64,000 nt of DNA from Carposina sasakii. Taxonomy: Eukaryota; Arthropoda; Insecta; Lepidoptera; Carposinidae. The notes under the pieces were generated by a model that made no database searches, had not been told where the DNA came from, and saw only the letters and a list, made by a program, of their open reading frames with translations. The DNA lies in NCBI GenBank assembly GCA_014607495.2, contig CP053161.1, positions 1,302,001 to 1,366,000 of the forward strand, given 5' to 3'. A program made the translations under genes and the position numbers. Below, piece by piece: positions 33,871-43,048 of this stretch (positions are counted from its first letter, which is position 1; the number at the start of each line of letters is the position of its first letter).

Positions 33871-34567
33871 CAACGTTATCTTTCATCCTTTTATGTTGTA
33901 AATAAACTCCTGTAACTTTGGTATTTACTAACCGATTGATGTTATTTTTACACTATTCGGTTTGTATTTGTAATATCTTTCGAATAAAATATAAAAAATC
34001 TGTTTTCGTATCAGACGCATATTCCCTTTTCTGCGAAAGTCATTGAATTTCTTAAAGTACTTCCGCATGCTTTGGTACCTATCGTAGAAAGCTATGTCAC
34101 TAAATAAAATAACGTCGTTTCCCACTTTCTGTCTGTCTCTTTTGATGCCTCATATATTAAAGATATGATCTTTAATATATGATCAAAATTTAACTAGCTC
34201 TTTAGATTTAGATCTTAAGGTTTTTTTTTTAGGAAGATATGTTAAATATAAAAACAGGAATCTCTGTAAAAGTAAAACCAAATTCGCATCATAGTGTCTC
34301 AGCGAGAAACTACCCAAGTTATTGTTTTATTATGTATATTAATATACAAAATTTCGTAATAAACCAGATAGTATGTGTTTGACGTGGACTGTATGATAAT
34401 AAATAAAAAACTGCTTCGAAGATCAAACGGTATATATCTATTTTCACAAAATCACGGGTAGTTATGAACAATAGCTACTACAACACGTAGTGTTAGTTAG
34501 AAGCACAGATCTAATTTGAACCAATAGCGGAACTTTACAATTTTGCATAAATGGGTGTGGTTTTATT
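33871..34567. other. No gene; short perfect palindrome
   Basis: CATATATTAAAGAT at 34151-34164 is mirrored by ATCTTTAATATATG at 34168-34181. Otherwise AT-rich. The Jockey element inserted at the end of this stretch. Confidence 0.45.
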
Positions 34568-34583
34568 TAGCCAATAAGGAACC

Positions 34584-35414
34584 TTGGAACGGTCCGAGTC
34601 GGGGAAAGGCATCTTCGACATCAAGTCGATATGCGGTCTCTCCGGCATCAGGATTGAGGTCCCCCACAAGAAGGGGATACCCGCGCAGTGTCATAACTGC
34701 CAAAAGTATGGTCATAGCAGCCGTTTCTGCTTCGCATTACCTCAGTGCGTGGGCTGCGCTCAGGGCGCCCATTCCAGCAAGGACTGTCCCAGAGACAAGT
34801 CAGTTGTCCCGGTCAGCTGCACCAATTGTGGCCTGACCGGTCATCCCGCCAACTACCGCGGGTGCCCGAAGGCCCCTAAGGCCAGAAAGGCAAAGAAGCG
34901 CTCCAGGAGGCGCTTCCCGGACACAGTCCCCGCTGGGGCGAACGCAGACTCAGATAAGGCCGCTAACCCCGGTCGAGTCGCTCCTCCGCAGCCCACCACT
35001 GCTCCCACTCCCTCCGCTGTGCCAAACGCGTGGGCCAAGCCCCTGAGCTTGACCCAAAAGCCCTCCGCGCCCTCCACGGCGGCGCCCTCCACGGCGGCGC
35101 CCCCGGCCTCAGTCACTCCTGTGACAGAGGCCGAGCCCGCCGCCGCCGCAAGCCGGCCCTCAGCCGCACCTAGGATCGCTGCCATCTCGAGCCGCGATCC
35201 GAGGATTCGCCCTTCAGGCAATCCTCCCGCCGCTGCGCCTAACGCAGGTGATTTCAGCACTCTGCTGGACGCCACTTTCGAAAACCTCCCGCTGCTACTC
35301 GAAGCAGCGGAGGCACTCGAAATTGCCAGTCGGTCTGGCAAAGCAACGCTGTACTTACAGACTCTGCTGAAGTACAGAGACGTCATTTCGTCACTTAAAC
35401 TCTCCCTATCTTAA
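34584..35414 (+). CDS. Jockey ORF1 (Gag-like nucleic-acid-binding protein), N-terminally truncated
   Basis: ORF1 proteins of Jockey elements bind element RNA and form the ribonucleoprotein. What remains begins SGKGIFDIKSICGLSGI, matching the end of the pre-zinc-finger region, and then three knuckles: CHNCQKYGHSSRFC, CVGCAQGAHSSKDC (both C-X2-C-X4-H-X4-C) and CTNCGLTGHPANYRGC. A proline/alanine-rich linker follows, with a duplicated PSTAA unit, and a C-terminal segment LDATFENLPLLLEAAEALE that may be helical. The methionine at 34584 is an accident of truncation; the family protein is longer. The stop TAA is one base before the ORF2 start. Confidence 0.88.
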   Translation: MERSESGKGIFDIKSICGLSGIRIEVPHKKGIPAQCHNCQKYGHSSRFCFALPQCVGCAQGAHSSKDCPRDKSVVPVSCTNCGLTGHPANYRGCPKAPKARKAKKRSRRRFPDTVPAGANADSDKAANPGRVAPPQPTTAPTPSAVPNAWAKPLSLTQKPSAPSTAAPSTAAPPASVTPVTEAEPAAAASRPSAAPRIAAISSRDPRIRPSGNPPAAAPNAGDFSTLLDATFENLPLLLEAAEALEIASRSGKATLYLQTLLKYRDVISSLKLSLS

Positions 35415-35415
35415 A

Positions 35416-38343
35416 ATGGCTTCCACAACCAGTAGGATTAAACCGCGTTCGCTGTCCATCTCGTTCTTCAACGCAGATGGGCTTTCCAAACAAAAGGACG
35501 AAGTCTTCCACTTCATCCAAACACACCAAATCGATATCATGCTGCTTCAGGAGACCTTCCTGAAGCCAGCGAATAGAGACCCGCGCCTAGCAAACTACTC
35601 CATCGTTCGCAACGACAGATTGGGCGCCCCGAAAGGTGGCACCCTAATCTATTACAAGCGGTCCTTTCACTGCATGCCTATCGACTGCCCAGACCTCACC
35701 AACATCGAGGCCTCCATTTGTAGAATTAGTATGACTGGCCATCAGCCAGTCATAATAGCATCCGTCTACCTCAGCCCGTCTAAAGCCCTCCTCGAGGCAG
35801 ACCTTCTCGCTCTGCTTGGCCTAGGCCCCTCGGTCATACTGGCCGGGGACCTAAACGCCAAACATCGTTACTGGAACTCCGCCAGAACCAACACCAGAGG
35901 CAACGCGCTTAACGAGTTGCAACTCAATCACGCCTTTGACGTGATCGCCCCCCTTGAGCCAACGCGCTACCCTACCGTTAACAACATACTCGACAATGAC
36001 CATGCCCCCGATGTCCTAGACATAGCCATACTCAAGAACGTATCTCTACGTTTTAAATCCATTGAGGTGTTTCGCGAGCTTCACTCGGATCACAGGCCCG
36101 TAGTCCTAAAAATAGGCACGGACGATCTCAATGAGCTGCCCGACAAATCCGTAGTGGATTGGGAAAAGTTTGAGGCTAACCTCAAACTCGACCCTACTCG
36201 GCACTTAGAATCAGTCCCCGACACTATTACCTCTGTCGAAGAAGCGAAAGTCGCAATCGACGCCCTCACCAACCACCTTTCGGTCGCTATGAGCGAAAGC
36301 TCCAAGCGGGTGCCAGCGGCGAACGATCGCCGCTGGCAGCTGCCTGGCGACATAAAGGAGTTGATAAGGGAAAAGAACGCGGCGGTTCGCGGCTGCGACA
36401 TGTACCCTACGCAGGAGCGCAAAGCTCGTAGAAACCTCCTTCAGAGGAAAGTCAAAGACAGAATACAAGAACTGAGGGACACCAATTGGGATAATTTCAT
36501 GAGCGAGATCTCTCCCAGTCACCAGGCGTACTGGCAACTGGCGAGGGCCCTCAGGAGTGAAACCCTGAGCGATGTCCCTCCTCTTGTCACTCCCGGCGGA
36601 GTTCTAGCCTTCGATGATAGCGAGAAGGCCAACTGTCTGGCGGACAGCCTAGAATCCCAGTGCTCCCCGAGCACCCTCCCGGTCGACCCCGACCACCTGC
36701 AAACGGTGGAAAGTGAAGTGGACTCCCTCCCATCTCTCCCTCCTCCTTCAGAGGCTCTCACCCCGACCACTCCTAAAGAGGTCGAGGAGATCATTCGCGA
36801 TCTTAAACCTAGGAAAGCCCCGGGTGCCGACGGCATCCCGAACAAGGCTCTCAAAGTCCTCCCTGCCCCCCTCATCCTACTACTGGTGAGCATCTTCAAT
36901 GCTGCACTCAGTAACTTCGTTTTTCCAGCCGCCTGGAAAAATGCCATCGTTATCGGCATCCGTAAGCCCGGTAAACCCGCGAACGTCCCGTCCTCGTACA
37001 GGCCGATTAGTCTCCTCAAGACTATGGCCAAACTCTATGAGAGAATTGTCGTCAGACAGCTCCTCGTAGTCGTCAACGACAACAATCTCCTTCCCGACGA
37101 GCAGTTTGGCTTTAGGCGCCAACACTCGTGTACCATGCAAGTGCACCGCCTCACGGAGCACATCTTGGACCGCTTCTGCGTGTTCAAGAACAAGGTCCCC
37201 ACAGGAGTGCTCTTCTTCGATGTGGCTAAAGCGTTCGACAAGGTATGGCACGAAGGCTTGATCTACAAGCTCATCCACTTAGGAGTGCCACACGGTCTCG
37301 TGCTCATCTTGCGAGATTTCCTTGTCAACCGAACGTTTCAGTACCGCATCGAGGGCGAACTCTCCTCCCCCCGCCCCATCAGGGCCGGCGTCCCCCAAGG
37401 CTCAGTCCTTTCTCCCATCCTCTACTCGCTCTACACGAGCGACATCCCGCACACTCCAAACGTGGAGCTCGCCCTATTTGCGGATGACACCGCACTCTAT
37501 ACGTCGCACTGGGACCATGGGGTTATCTGCAAAACCCTGCAAAAAGCCGTCACCACCTTAGGCTCATGGTTCCGGCGTTGGCGTATCGAGGTCAACCCCG
37601 ACAAAAGCGCAGCAATGCTCTTTGGTCGGACTCGCCCAGACCCGTACACCCCGGGCCGACGCCAGTCGGTCTCAGACATTAGGCTATTTGACCGCTCTAT
37701 CCCCTGGGTAGAGACGTACAAATACCTTGGTGTGACCCTTGATCGTAAACTTACGTTCAAGGCTCACCTCAAGATAGTGTCTAATCGAGCGCGGTTCTTC
37801 GCAAGCCGCCTCTCCTTGACGTCTAAAAAGAGCAAACTTGGGCTTAGGCACAAGATTACTCTCTACAAGACGATCATACGCCCGGTACTCATGTACTCGA
37901 GCGTAGTCTTCGCCCACATCCCACGATCCACTCACTACCGAATGCAGGTGATCCAGAACCAATTTCTGAGGCGTGCCACGGGCTCCCCGTGGTACGTCCG
38001 GAACTTGGATCTGCATCGCGACCTCGAGGTACCGACCCTCCGTAAATACATGAAGGACGCTTCACGTCGCTTCTTTGACCGCTTATCCCATCACACCAAC
38101 CCGCTGGTTGTGAAAGCCATTACCTACCAACCCCGTCACTACCACTCGACGGGGCAGAGACGACGTCCCCGAGACGTACTCGCGGACGACGACGACGCCA
38201 TTACGGCGTATCTGGCCAGTTTAACTCCAGCCCCCGCGTCAAGCGCAACCACTATGCGGCGCCCCCGTCGGAGGGGACGCCGCCAACCTCTCATAGATGC
38301 AACACACACCAAACAGGTGACTGACCAAAGTAGGCAGCCCTGA
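35416..38343 (+). CDS. Jockey ORF2: APE endonuclease + reverse transcriptase, 975 residues, intact
   Basis: The protein nicks target DNA and copies the element RNA at the nick. Endonuclease landmarks: SISFFNADGL near residue 15, LLQETFL with Glu46, LAGDLNAKHRYWNS with Asp145/Asn147, and the SDHRPV end motif with Asp225/His226. Reverse transcriptase: PRKAPGADGIPNKAL, YRPISLLKTMAKLYERI, FGFRRQHSC, FFDVAKAFDKVWH, GVPQGSVLSPILYSLY, the catalytic FADD at 688-691 and YLGVTLDRKL. The C-terminus is Arg-rich (RRPRRRGRRQ), plausible for nucleic-acid binding. There is no RNase H domain, normal for Jockey. All motif residues I can check are present, so the protein may be active, though the truncated ORF1 makes this copy unlikely to move by itself. 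Confidence 0.93.
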   Translation: MASTTSRIKPRSLSISFFNADGLSKQKDEVFHFIQTHQIDIMLLQETFLKPANRDPRLANYSIVRNDRLGAPKGGTLIYYKRSFHCMPIDCPDLTNIEASICRISMTGHQPVIIASVYLSPSKALLEADLLALLGLGPSVILAGDLNAKHRYWNSARTNTRGNALNELQLNHAFDVIAPLEPTRYPTVNNILDNDHAPDVLDIAILKNVSLRFKSIEVFRELHSDHRPVVLKIGTDDLNELPDKSVVDWEKFEANLKLDPTRHLESVPDTITSVEEAKVAIDALTNHLSVAMSESSKRVPAANDRRWQLPGDIKELIREKNAAVRGCDMYPTQERKARRNLLQRKVKDRIQELRDTNWDNFMSEISPSHQAYWQLARALRSETLSDVPPLVTPGGVLAFDDSEKANCLADSLESQCSPSTLPVDPDHLQTVESEVDSLPSLPPPSEALTPTTPKEVEEIIRDLKPRKAPGADGIPNKALKVLPAPLILLLVSIFNAALSNFVFPAAWKNAIVIGIRKPGKPANVPSSYRPISLLKTMAKLYERIVVRQLLVVVNDNNLLPDEQFGFRRQHSCTMQVHRLTEHILDRFCVFKNKVPTGVLFFDVAKAFDKVWHEGLIYKLIHLGVPHGLVLILRDFLVNRTFQYRIEGELSSPRPIRAGVPQGSVLSPILYSLYTSDIPHTPNVELALFADDTALYTSHWDHGVICKTLQKAVTTLGSWFRRWRIEVNPDKSAAMLFGRTRPDPYTPGRRQSVSDIRLFDRSIPWVETYKYLGVTLDRKLTFKAHLKIVSNRARFFASRLSLTSKKSKLGLRHKITLYKTIIRPVLMYSSVVFAHIPRSTHYRMQVIQNQFLRRATGSPWYVRNLDLHRDLEVPTLRKYMKDASRRFFDRLSHHTNPLVVKAITYQPRHYHSTGQRRRPRDVLADDDDAITAYLASLTPAPASSATTMRRPRRRGRRQPLIDATHTKQVTDQSRQP

Positions 38344-38659
38344 TCTGACTCATTTGGCCAACACAGCCCCACCGCAGTTGTTTCGAGGGTTCTTTAGCGG
38401 TGGGTTTTTCAGGAACCCTTAGTAGGTAGAGTCGAAAGTAGGACGCTACTGGGCATCGACCCTACCAGCCATCCTACAAATAGTCATATAAACCTTTGTT
38501 TAGTCCCCCAAGCGACAAAGCCCCAGCCGCATCTGGGGTGCACTGGTCGCGTAGGTTTAAACCATTCGGTTGTGCGCCTTCAGCGCACACCAAGTAGCCC
38601 GCTGAAGATGACAAAGCCCTTCAGGCTATCATCAGTGTATCATTTCTAAAAAAAAAAAA
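38344..38659 (+). other. Jockey 3' UTR and poly(A) tail
   Basis: Non-coding, GC-rich until about 38630. It contains paired segments such as AGCCCCAGCCGCATCTGGGGT near 38519 and GCGCCTTCAGCGC at 38576, which may form the RNA end recognised by the reverse transcriptase. It ends with A12. Confidence 0.75.
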
Positions 38660-38673
38660 TAGCCAATAAGGAA

Positions 38674-39152
38674 GTTAGAAATATGAACATAATTACTGTA
38701 GTTACATTGTAATAAGAATCTTTTAACTGAATTTAACAGAATCTACCTATATATAAAAGGTCTTCGTGTAGGCATAAAATAAAACTTATCGTTAGAACGA
38801 AGAAAACCATTTAAACCTTAAAAGCTATATTAAATATTTACACAAAACTACATTACAGCATTCTAAACCTATTTAAAACAAAATAATCAACAAATCTAAG
38901 ACACAAAATACACGTTTTACATTGAGAAATCGTCCAGACGGTAATGGACCATTTTGAACATAAAAACTAAGCAAAAAACTAAGTGTGTTCTGATTGGCTA
39001 TTTAGAATCGAACTTTTGATTGGTTGAAAGTAGAGGAATCAAAATATTTATTATAAAGTAAGTTATTTCCGACAGTATGTTTATAGACAACTTCTACTTT
39101 TAGCAGTTATGGTATTAATAGTTAAGGATAATTAATAATTAAGGATAATCCG
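38674..39152. other. No supported gene
   Basis: AT-rich DNA between the LINE and the hairpin cassette. TTAAGGATAAT is repeated locally near 39122 and 39139. Confidence 0.45.
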
Positions 39153-39567
39153 TCCCTAGTATATATATTGTATATAATAGTTTTACTTTTGTTTGTTAGT
39201 CTAGTCTCTCGGTAGGGCGGCGGTAGCAGGCAGGGGTGTCGATCGGCCGAGGGCGGGGCAAAGTCTCCTCGTCACCGACCGATCGGCGGATCTACCCGGC
39301 CATGTCTGCCTGCCGTCCTACCGACAAATGTGTCGTCCCGCTTCTTTCAGAGTGCATGGGTATTCCCCCATGCACTCATTATAATTATAAGATGTACAGT
39401 TTTGTCCTTCGCTGCCTCGGCGACTAAGCCGAGGCAGCGCGGCCTCCGGCCGCATAATAGTGACCGGCGCGCTGTCGCGCGCCGAGACTTTGCCCGGGCA
39501 CAGGGGCATCCCTCAGGCCCGCAACCCGAAGCGCGCTAGCGCGCGCTTAGGAAGACCCCAGATTGAT
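39153..39567. repeat. GC-rich multi-hairpin cassette flanked by 12-bp direct repeat
   Basis: AAGGATAATCCG occurs at 39141-39152 and 39568-39579. Between them a GC-rich stretch holds hairpins with perfect arms: AGTGCATGGG/CCCATGCACT (39351-39376), GCTGCCTCGG/CCGAGGCAGC (39411-39438), GCGGCC/GGCCGC (39439-39453), GGCGCGC/GCGCGCC (39466-39483) and AAGCGCGC/GCGCGCTT (39529-39548). A larger outer pairing, CGGTAGGGCGG with CCGTCCTACCG, precedes them. There is no convincing frame. It may be a non-autonomous element or the structured end of one; the family is not recognised. Confidence 0.6.
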
Positions 39568-39877
39568 AAGGATAATCCGCATTTATGTAATCAATCGTAT
39601 TTAAACGCACAATATCAGTGCAACGAGTATTACTGGCGATTATGGATAGGAAATTATACAAGGAAGCGTGTAATTTGAAATAATGCGTATTCACACAACC
39701 ACACTAGTGTGCAGCAGACCTTACATTATTATTGCATTAAGTGAACATTGAACAATGTGTAGTTTCGTTTCACGTTTTGAAGGTGTTCAAATACAATTTT
39801 TCGTAATGATCTGATTTCGAAATATAATTTAGGCATTTAGTATTGGAAGTAAAACTATACAAAAGTATCTGTACATA

Positions 39878-40258
39878 CAGGATGTTTTTTTGTGGCCACC
39901 ATTAACGAAGGGTACGTACTTTATACATCAAATAAAGTAAGTTTATGCCAAAAAAAATGCTGGAAATTTTTTTTTTGTTTTTTTAATTTTTTTTTAATTA
40001 TTTGATCGGGCGAAATTTATAGTGTCTAGTGCTTATGTTAGTTTTTTTATAGACGGATATTAATTATTTTTCGTGAAAAAATCTTGCTACGCGCGTCTAT
40101 GTGCATTTATGCAGAAAAACGCAGTCTATTTACTCAACTTTGGACCCTAATATTTTGGAAACCAGACACTTCCCAGGTATGCTTCCATGGAGAAAAATGA
40201 TCGTGATGATGAGGAGTTTCCGTAGTTTTGGGGAACGTTGACGACCAAAAATCACCTG
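39878..40258 (+). mobile_element. M2 MITE, complete
   Basis: It starts CAGGATGTTTTTTTGTGGCC, shares the interior of 26891-27275 (GCGCGTCTATGTGCATTTATG) and ends CGACCAAAAATCACCTG. Flanks are CATA and TAGG, so the TATA duplication has decayed. Confidence 0.85.
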
Positions 40259-41326
40259 TAGGTATATATACATCATTTACTTCTCCGAGTAGATATACTA
40301 CTGCAATTTCTAGAATAACAATACATACACTTATTGTAATTAATTGCATAAATGAAATCAAGTGCAAGAGCTTTGTAACAATGTCAGTTCTAGCAATGAA
40401 TTTTCGAGATCGTGTGACGTCATTTAACCGTCATGTCGCCCACAAATACCGAAACGGCGAAGAATCTAGAACAATATGTAGGTACGGGTTCCTATTAGGA
40501 TCTGGGGCAGCACACTCAACCCTTCGAAGCCTGCCAAATGAGAACTAGCACAAATCCTTGAGAAATACATTATAATATTGAATTATTTATGTAACAATTA
40601 CCATTTTTATTATAGCCCAGGCTTTATTTATCAGTAAACTAAAAAAAATAGTTATAATGTTAGTTTTGTAGCTATATTTGTACTTTGAGCATCAAACTAA
40701 TACATTGCTTGCAAAGAAAAGACAGTATTTTTTGATAATTTTTTTTTTTGTTTCCTAGGATTGGTTCTATAAAAGAAAATGATCGTAACCTTACAAAGAA
40801 TACGAGGTATTAAAAAAACATCGTTGTCTTTTTACACCCTGTATATTAACAATTTTTATCTATGGACCGGATATCATTATTAATTAATACAAAATAATAG
40901 CTCATCATAACAAATAACATCTTCACGCACATGAAAAAAAGAAGAAGAACAGAAAAATAGTAATATAAAATAACCGGTTTCAACCCGTTCCGGGCAGTAA
41001 GTACAGCAATGTTTCCGATTCTCATAAAGGGGCGCGGCGCGGCGCAGCTGTCTGCCCCTTGTTTCCGTTGCTCCACCTCATAAGGGACTCACATTTAGTG
41101 GAAAGTGCACAATAAAATTAGCTTAAATTGTTACTAGGAAACCTGCGATTTTAATACAATACACTCTAATTACAATTGAAAATGATGAAACTTGGTATGA
41201 TTATTGAACTATTTTATTCCACAATTATTCCAAAAATAGACACATCAAAATGTATTGTATCGTATGTTTTGTTACGAGTAATATAATAATTATGATTGAT
41301 TTGATCAATTTCCAGGAAGCACTATA
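40259..41326. other. No gene; lone MITE terminus
   Basis: ACACCCTGTATA at 40834-40845 is a single M-type end without partner. A GGCGCGGCGCGGCGC patch at 41032-41046 is GC-rich. The frames here have no motifs. Confidence 0.45.
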
Positions 41327-41820
41327 CAGGGTGTTTGTGACAACAAGGCAAATATTGATACCATGACTTCAGACCATGATTCTGAGACGGAAAACACTGA
41401 AAATTTTCGCAGGAAAGTTTTCATATTTTCTGGCAAAAAATCGTTTAGTTCATTTAATTAGGCCTTAGATAATGACTTAAAAATACAGTTTTAACCAAAA
41501 GATGATTTTCAGAAAAAAAAAATCCTTTCAAAAAAGTTCAAATAACTGATCAACCCTAATGGATAGTCACAAGTGATAAAGAAAACAGTAATGTTTCGCA
41601 CAATAACCAATAAGCCCATTTAATTAGTCACAGGATCGCCCGATACAATTGGCGCGGAGAGCAAAGATTACTTTTAATCAAATTAAATATATATTTCCTG
41701 CGAGTAATAACACTGTCACATAACTCAACACAGTGGTACTTGTTATGCTGAACAAGTACCACTATGTTGAGTTATATGACTGTGTTATTCAGTATTTGCC
41801 TGGCTGTCACTCACACCCTG
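41327..41820 (+). mobile_element. M3 MITE, complete (494 bp)
   Basis: Ends are CAGGGTGTTTGTGACAACA and CTGGCTGTCACTCACACCCTG (inverted), flanked by TATA on both sides. Near the right end is an internal hairpin with arms AACTCAACACAGTGGTACTT and its near complement (41724-41775). There is no coding capacity. Confidence 0.88.
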
Positions 41821-41852
41821 TATACTTAGGTAATTAGTTTTTAATATTAAAG

Positions 41853-42324
41853 GTCACTGGGCAACTTACTATGAAAACTATACCCACGGCCTACAGAGAC
41901 AAAATTGGTATGGATGTTTAGATAAACGTCCCTAGTTTACGAATATATATGTCGCATCAATGTAGAGTATGGGAATCTGCCCAAAAATTGAAAAAATAAA
42001 CGTAAGTGATATACGGTAATGATAAGACATTTTCGACTATTTGCATTGAATTGAATGTGTGTCTTGATCACACGGTGGAGCAATTGAACTCGTCATGTTC
42101 GTCTGCTGGTTCTAACAATACAAGTCTGTAGGGCATCTAAAAGATAAAAACTTATTACTCACTGGGCAACTTACTATGAAAACTATATCCACGGCCTACA
42201 TAAACAAAATTGGTATGGATGTTTAGATAAACGTCCCTAGTTTACGAATATATAGGTATGTCGCATCAATGTAGAGTATGGACATCTGCTCAAAAAAAAA
42301 TATGTAAGTGATATACGGTAATGT
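41853..42324 (+). repeat. About 168-bp direct repeat, offset 305
   Basis: CACTGGGCAACTTACTATG starts copies at 41855 and 42160. Both continue to GTAAGTGATATACGGTAATG (ending about 42022 and 42324) with few differences. The pair lies just downstream (minus-strand sense) of the SWIM reading frame, so it may sit in its 3' flank. Class unknown. Confidence 0.85.
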
Positions 42325-42418
42325 ACTCTTACTATTACGATAGGTAATGAACTATTACGATAGGAATAATCTGATGCATTTTTAAATCAAACAAATGTGT
42401 GTTTAAATCAAACAGTTT

Positions 42419-42634
42419 TTATTCAACATAATCTATGTCAACAGGCACAATAGTGTTGTCCAAGAACATGGCTGGCGCATCTATTTGTTCTTGGTGTCTG
42501 GCCCAAGATAAAAAATACACCATGCTGGCAATATGCGCGCAGCATCCGATAGTTCGGCGGCCGTGGATACAAGAACAGTAATAGTCTTCTATGCTCTCTC
42601 TGCCCTCTCTTGTAGGGTTCACCAATATGTATAT
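42419..42634 (-). pseudogene. SWIM zinc-finger protein, C-terminal part (split by LTR element)
   Basis: The minus-strand frame reads ILVNPTREGRESIEDYYCSC, IHGRRTIGCCAHIASMVYFL and ends IVPVDIDYVE with a stop. C-S-C ... C-A-H fits the SWIM zinc-binding pattern C-X-C-Xn-C-X-H, found in proteins and transposases that bind DNA or protein partners. The N-terminal part lies 5.6 kb away at 48264-48570; removing the LTR element and one copy of the ATAT duplication makes the frame continuous. The stop overlaps an AATAAA signal (GAATAAAAAC). It may be a host gene or part of an unknown transposon; I cannot tell. Confidence 0.7.
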
Positions 42635-42858
42635 TGTTAGATATGAAGAGGAGGGTACCACTGCGAAAACTATATAAACGCCAAAATGGCGTTTCTCGAG
42701 TTCACTCTTTTGTCAGCCGTCGGACGAGGCACACGTTTTTGCTCATTACATTGCGTTTTGTTATATTTGTTTAAAATTTTGTGTTAACGGTTTTTGTTTA
42801 TTTCTGTTAGATTAATAAATTGTTTTTTTTTATTAAAACTCGCTTCTGATTACCAAAA
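42635..42858 (+). repeat. 5' LTR
   Basis: It starts TGTTAGATATGAAGAGG and ends GATTACCAAAA. The end was placed so that ATAT flanks both sides; an end at ...TACCA (42855) would give TG...CA termini but no matching flank. It holds the promoter and an AATAAA signal at 42814-42819. Confidence 0.9.
42671..42677 (+). promoter_or_regulatory. LTR TATA box
   Basis: TATATAA followed by CGCCAAAATGGCG (partial palindrome 42679-42691) and, about 35 bases on, TTGTCAGCCG as a possible start region. The same sequence is in the 3' LTR. Confidence 0.55.
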
Positions 42859-43048
42859 TCAGAAGTGGGATAATAGAACACATTCCCACATACATCCTGG
42901 CACATAAAATTTTATCTAATTTTTAAAATATATCGGTAATTTAAGTAACGAAATTCTGTACAATTTATCGTGACGTGATTATTGCGTTGCGTTTGTAAAA
43001 GTGTTTCAATCGGTGTGTGTTGTAAGGTAAGGTAGGTCGGTTATCGAA
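42859..43048 (+). other. gypsy leader and presumed primer-binding region
   Basis: TCAGAAGTGGGATAATAG directly follows the LTR, where a tRNA primer normally pairs. I could not match it to a specific tRNA 3' end; TGGGATAATAG, seven bases in, could be the pairing segment. The rest is AT-rich untranslated sequence to the start codon. Confidence 0.5.

Larger units (their letters stand above)
34582..38659 (+). mobile_element. Jockey-clade LINE, 5'-truncated, with 14-bp target duplication
   Basis: The whole insertion is bounded by TAGCCAATAAGGAA at 34568-34581 and 38660-38673 and ends in 12 A residues (38648-38659). It carries an ORF1 remnant, a complete ORF2 and a 3' UTR and is far more GC-rich than its surroundings. 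The 5' edge lies within ORF1, as usual for incomplete target-primed reverse transcription. Because ORF2 is open and the duplication perfect, the insertion looks recent. The clade is assigned from three Jockey-type zinc knuckles in ORF1, the APE-type endonuclease and the reverse-transcriptase blocks. Confidence 0.93.

Noticed and set aside
34853..35386. 177-codon antisense frame over Jockey ORF1
   Set aside because: Ala/Gly/Ser-rich reflection of the Pro/Ala linker; no independent evidence.
36090..37278. Several antisense frames of 100-170 codons within the Jockey ORF2
   Set aside because: They mirror the GC-rich codon pattern of ORF2 on the opposite strand and carry no motifs; shadows.
40846..41076. 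76-codon minus-strand frame with a CpG-rich segment
   Set aside because: No motif; its composition follows a short GCGCGG repeat and AT-rich flank.
42855..42858. Placing the LTR end at TACCA to give TG...CA termini
   Set aside because: That placement leaves no matching flank, whereas four A residues more gives ATAT on both sides and restores the interrupted frame.
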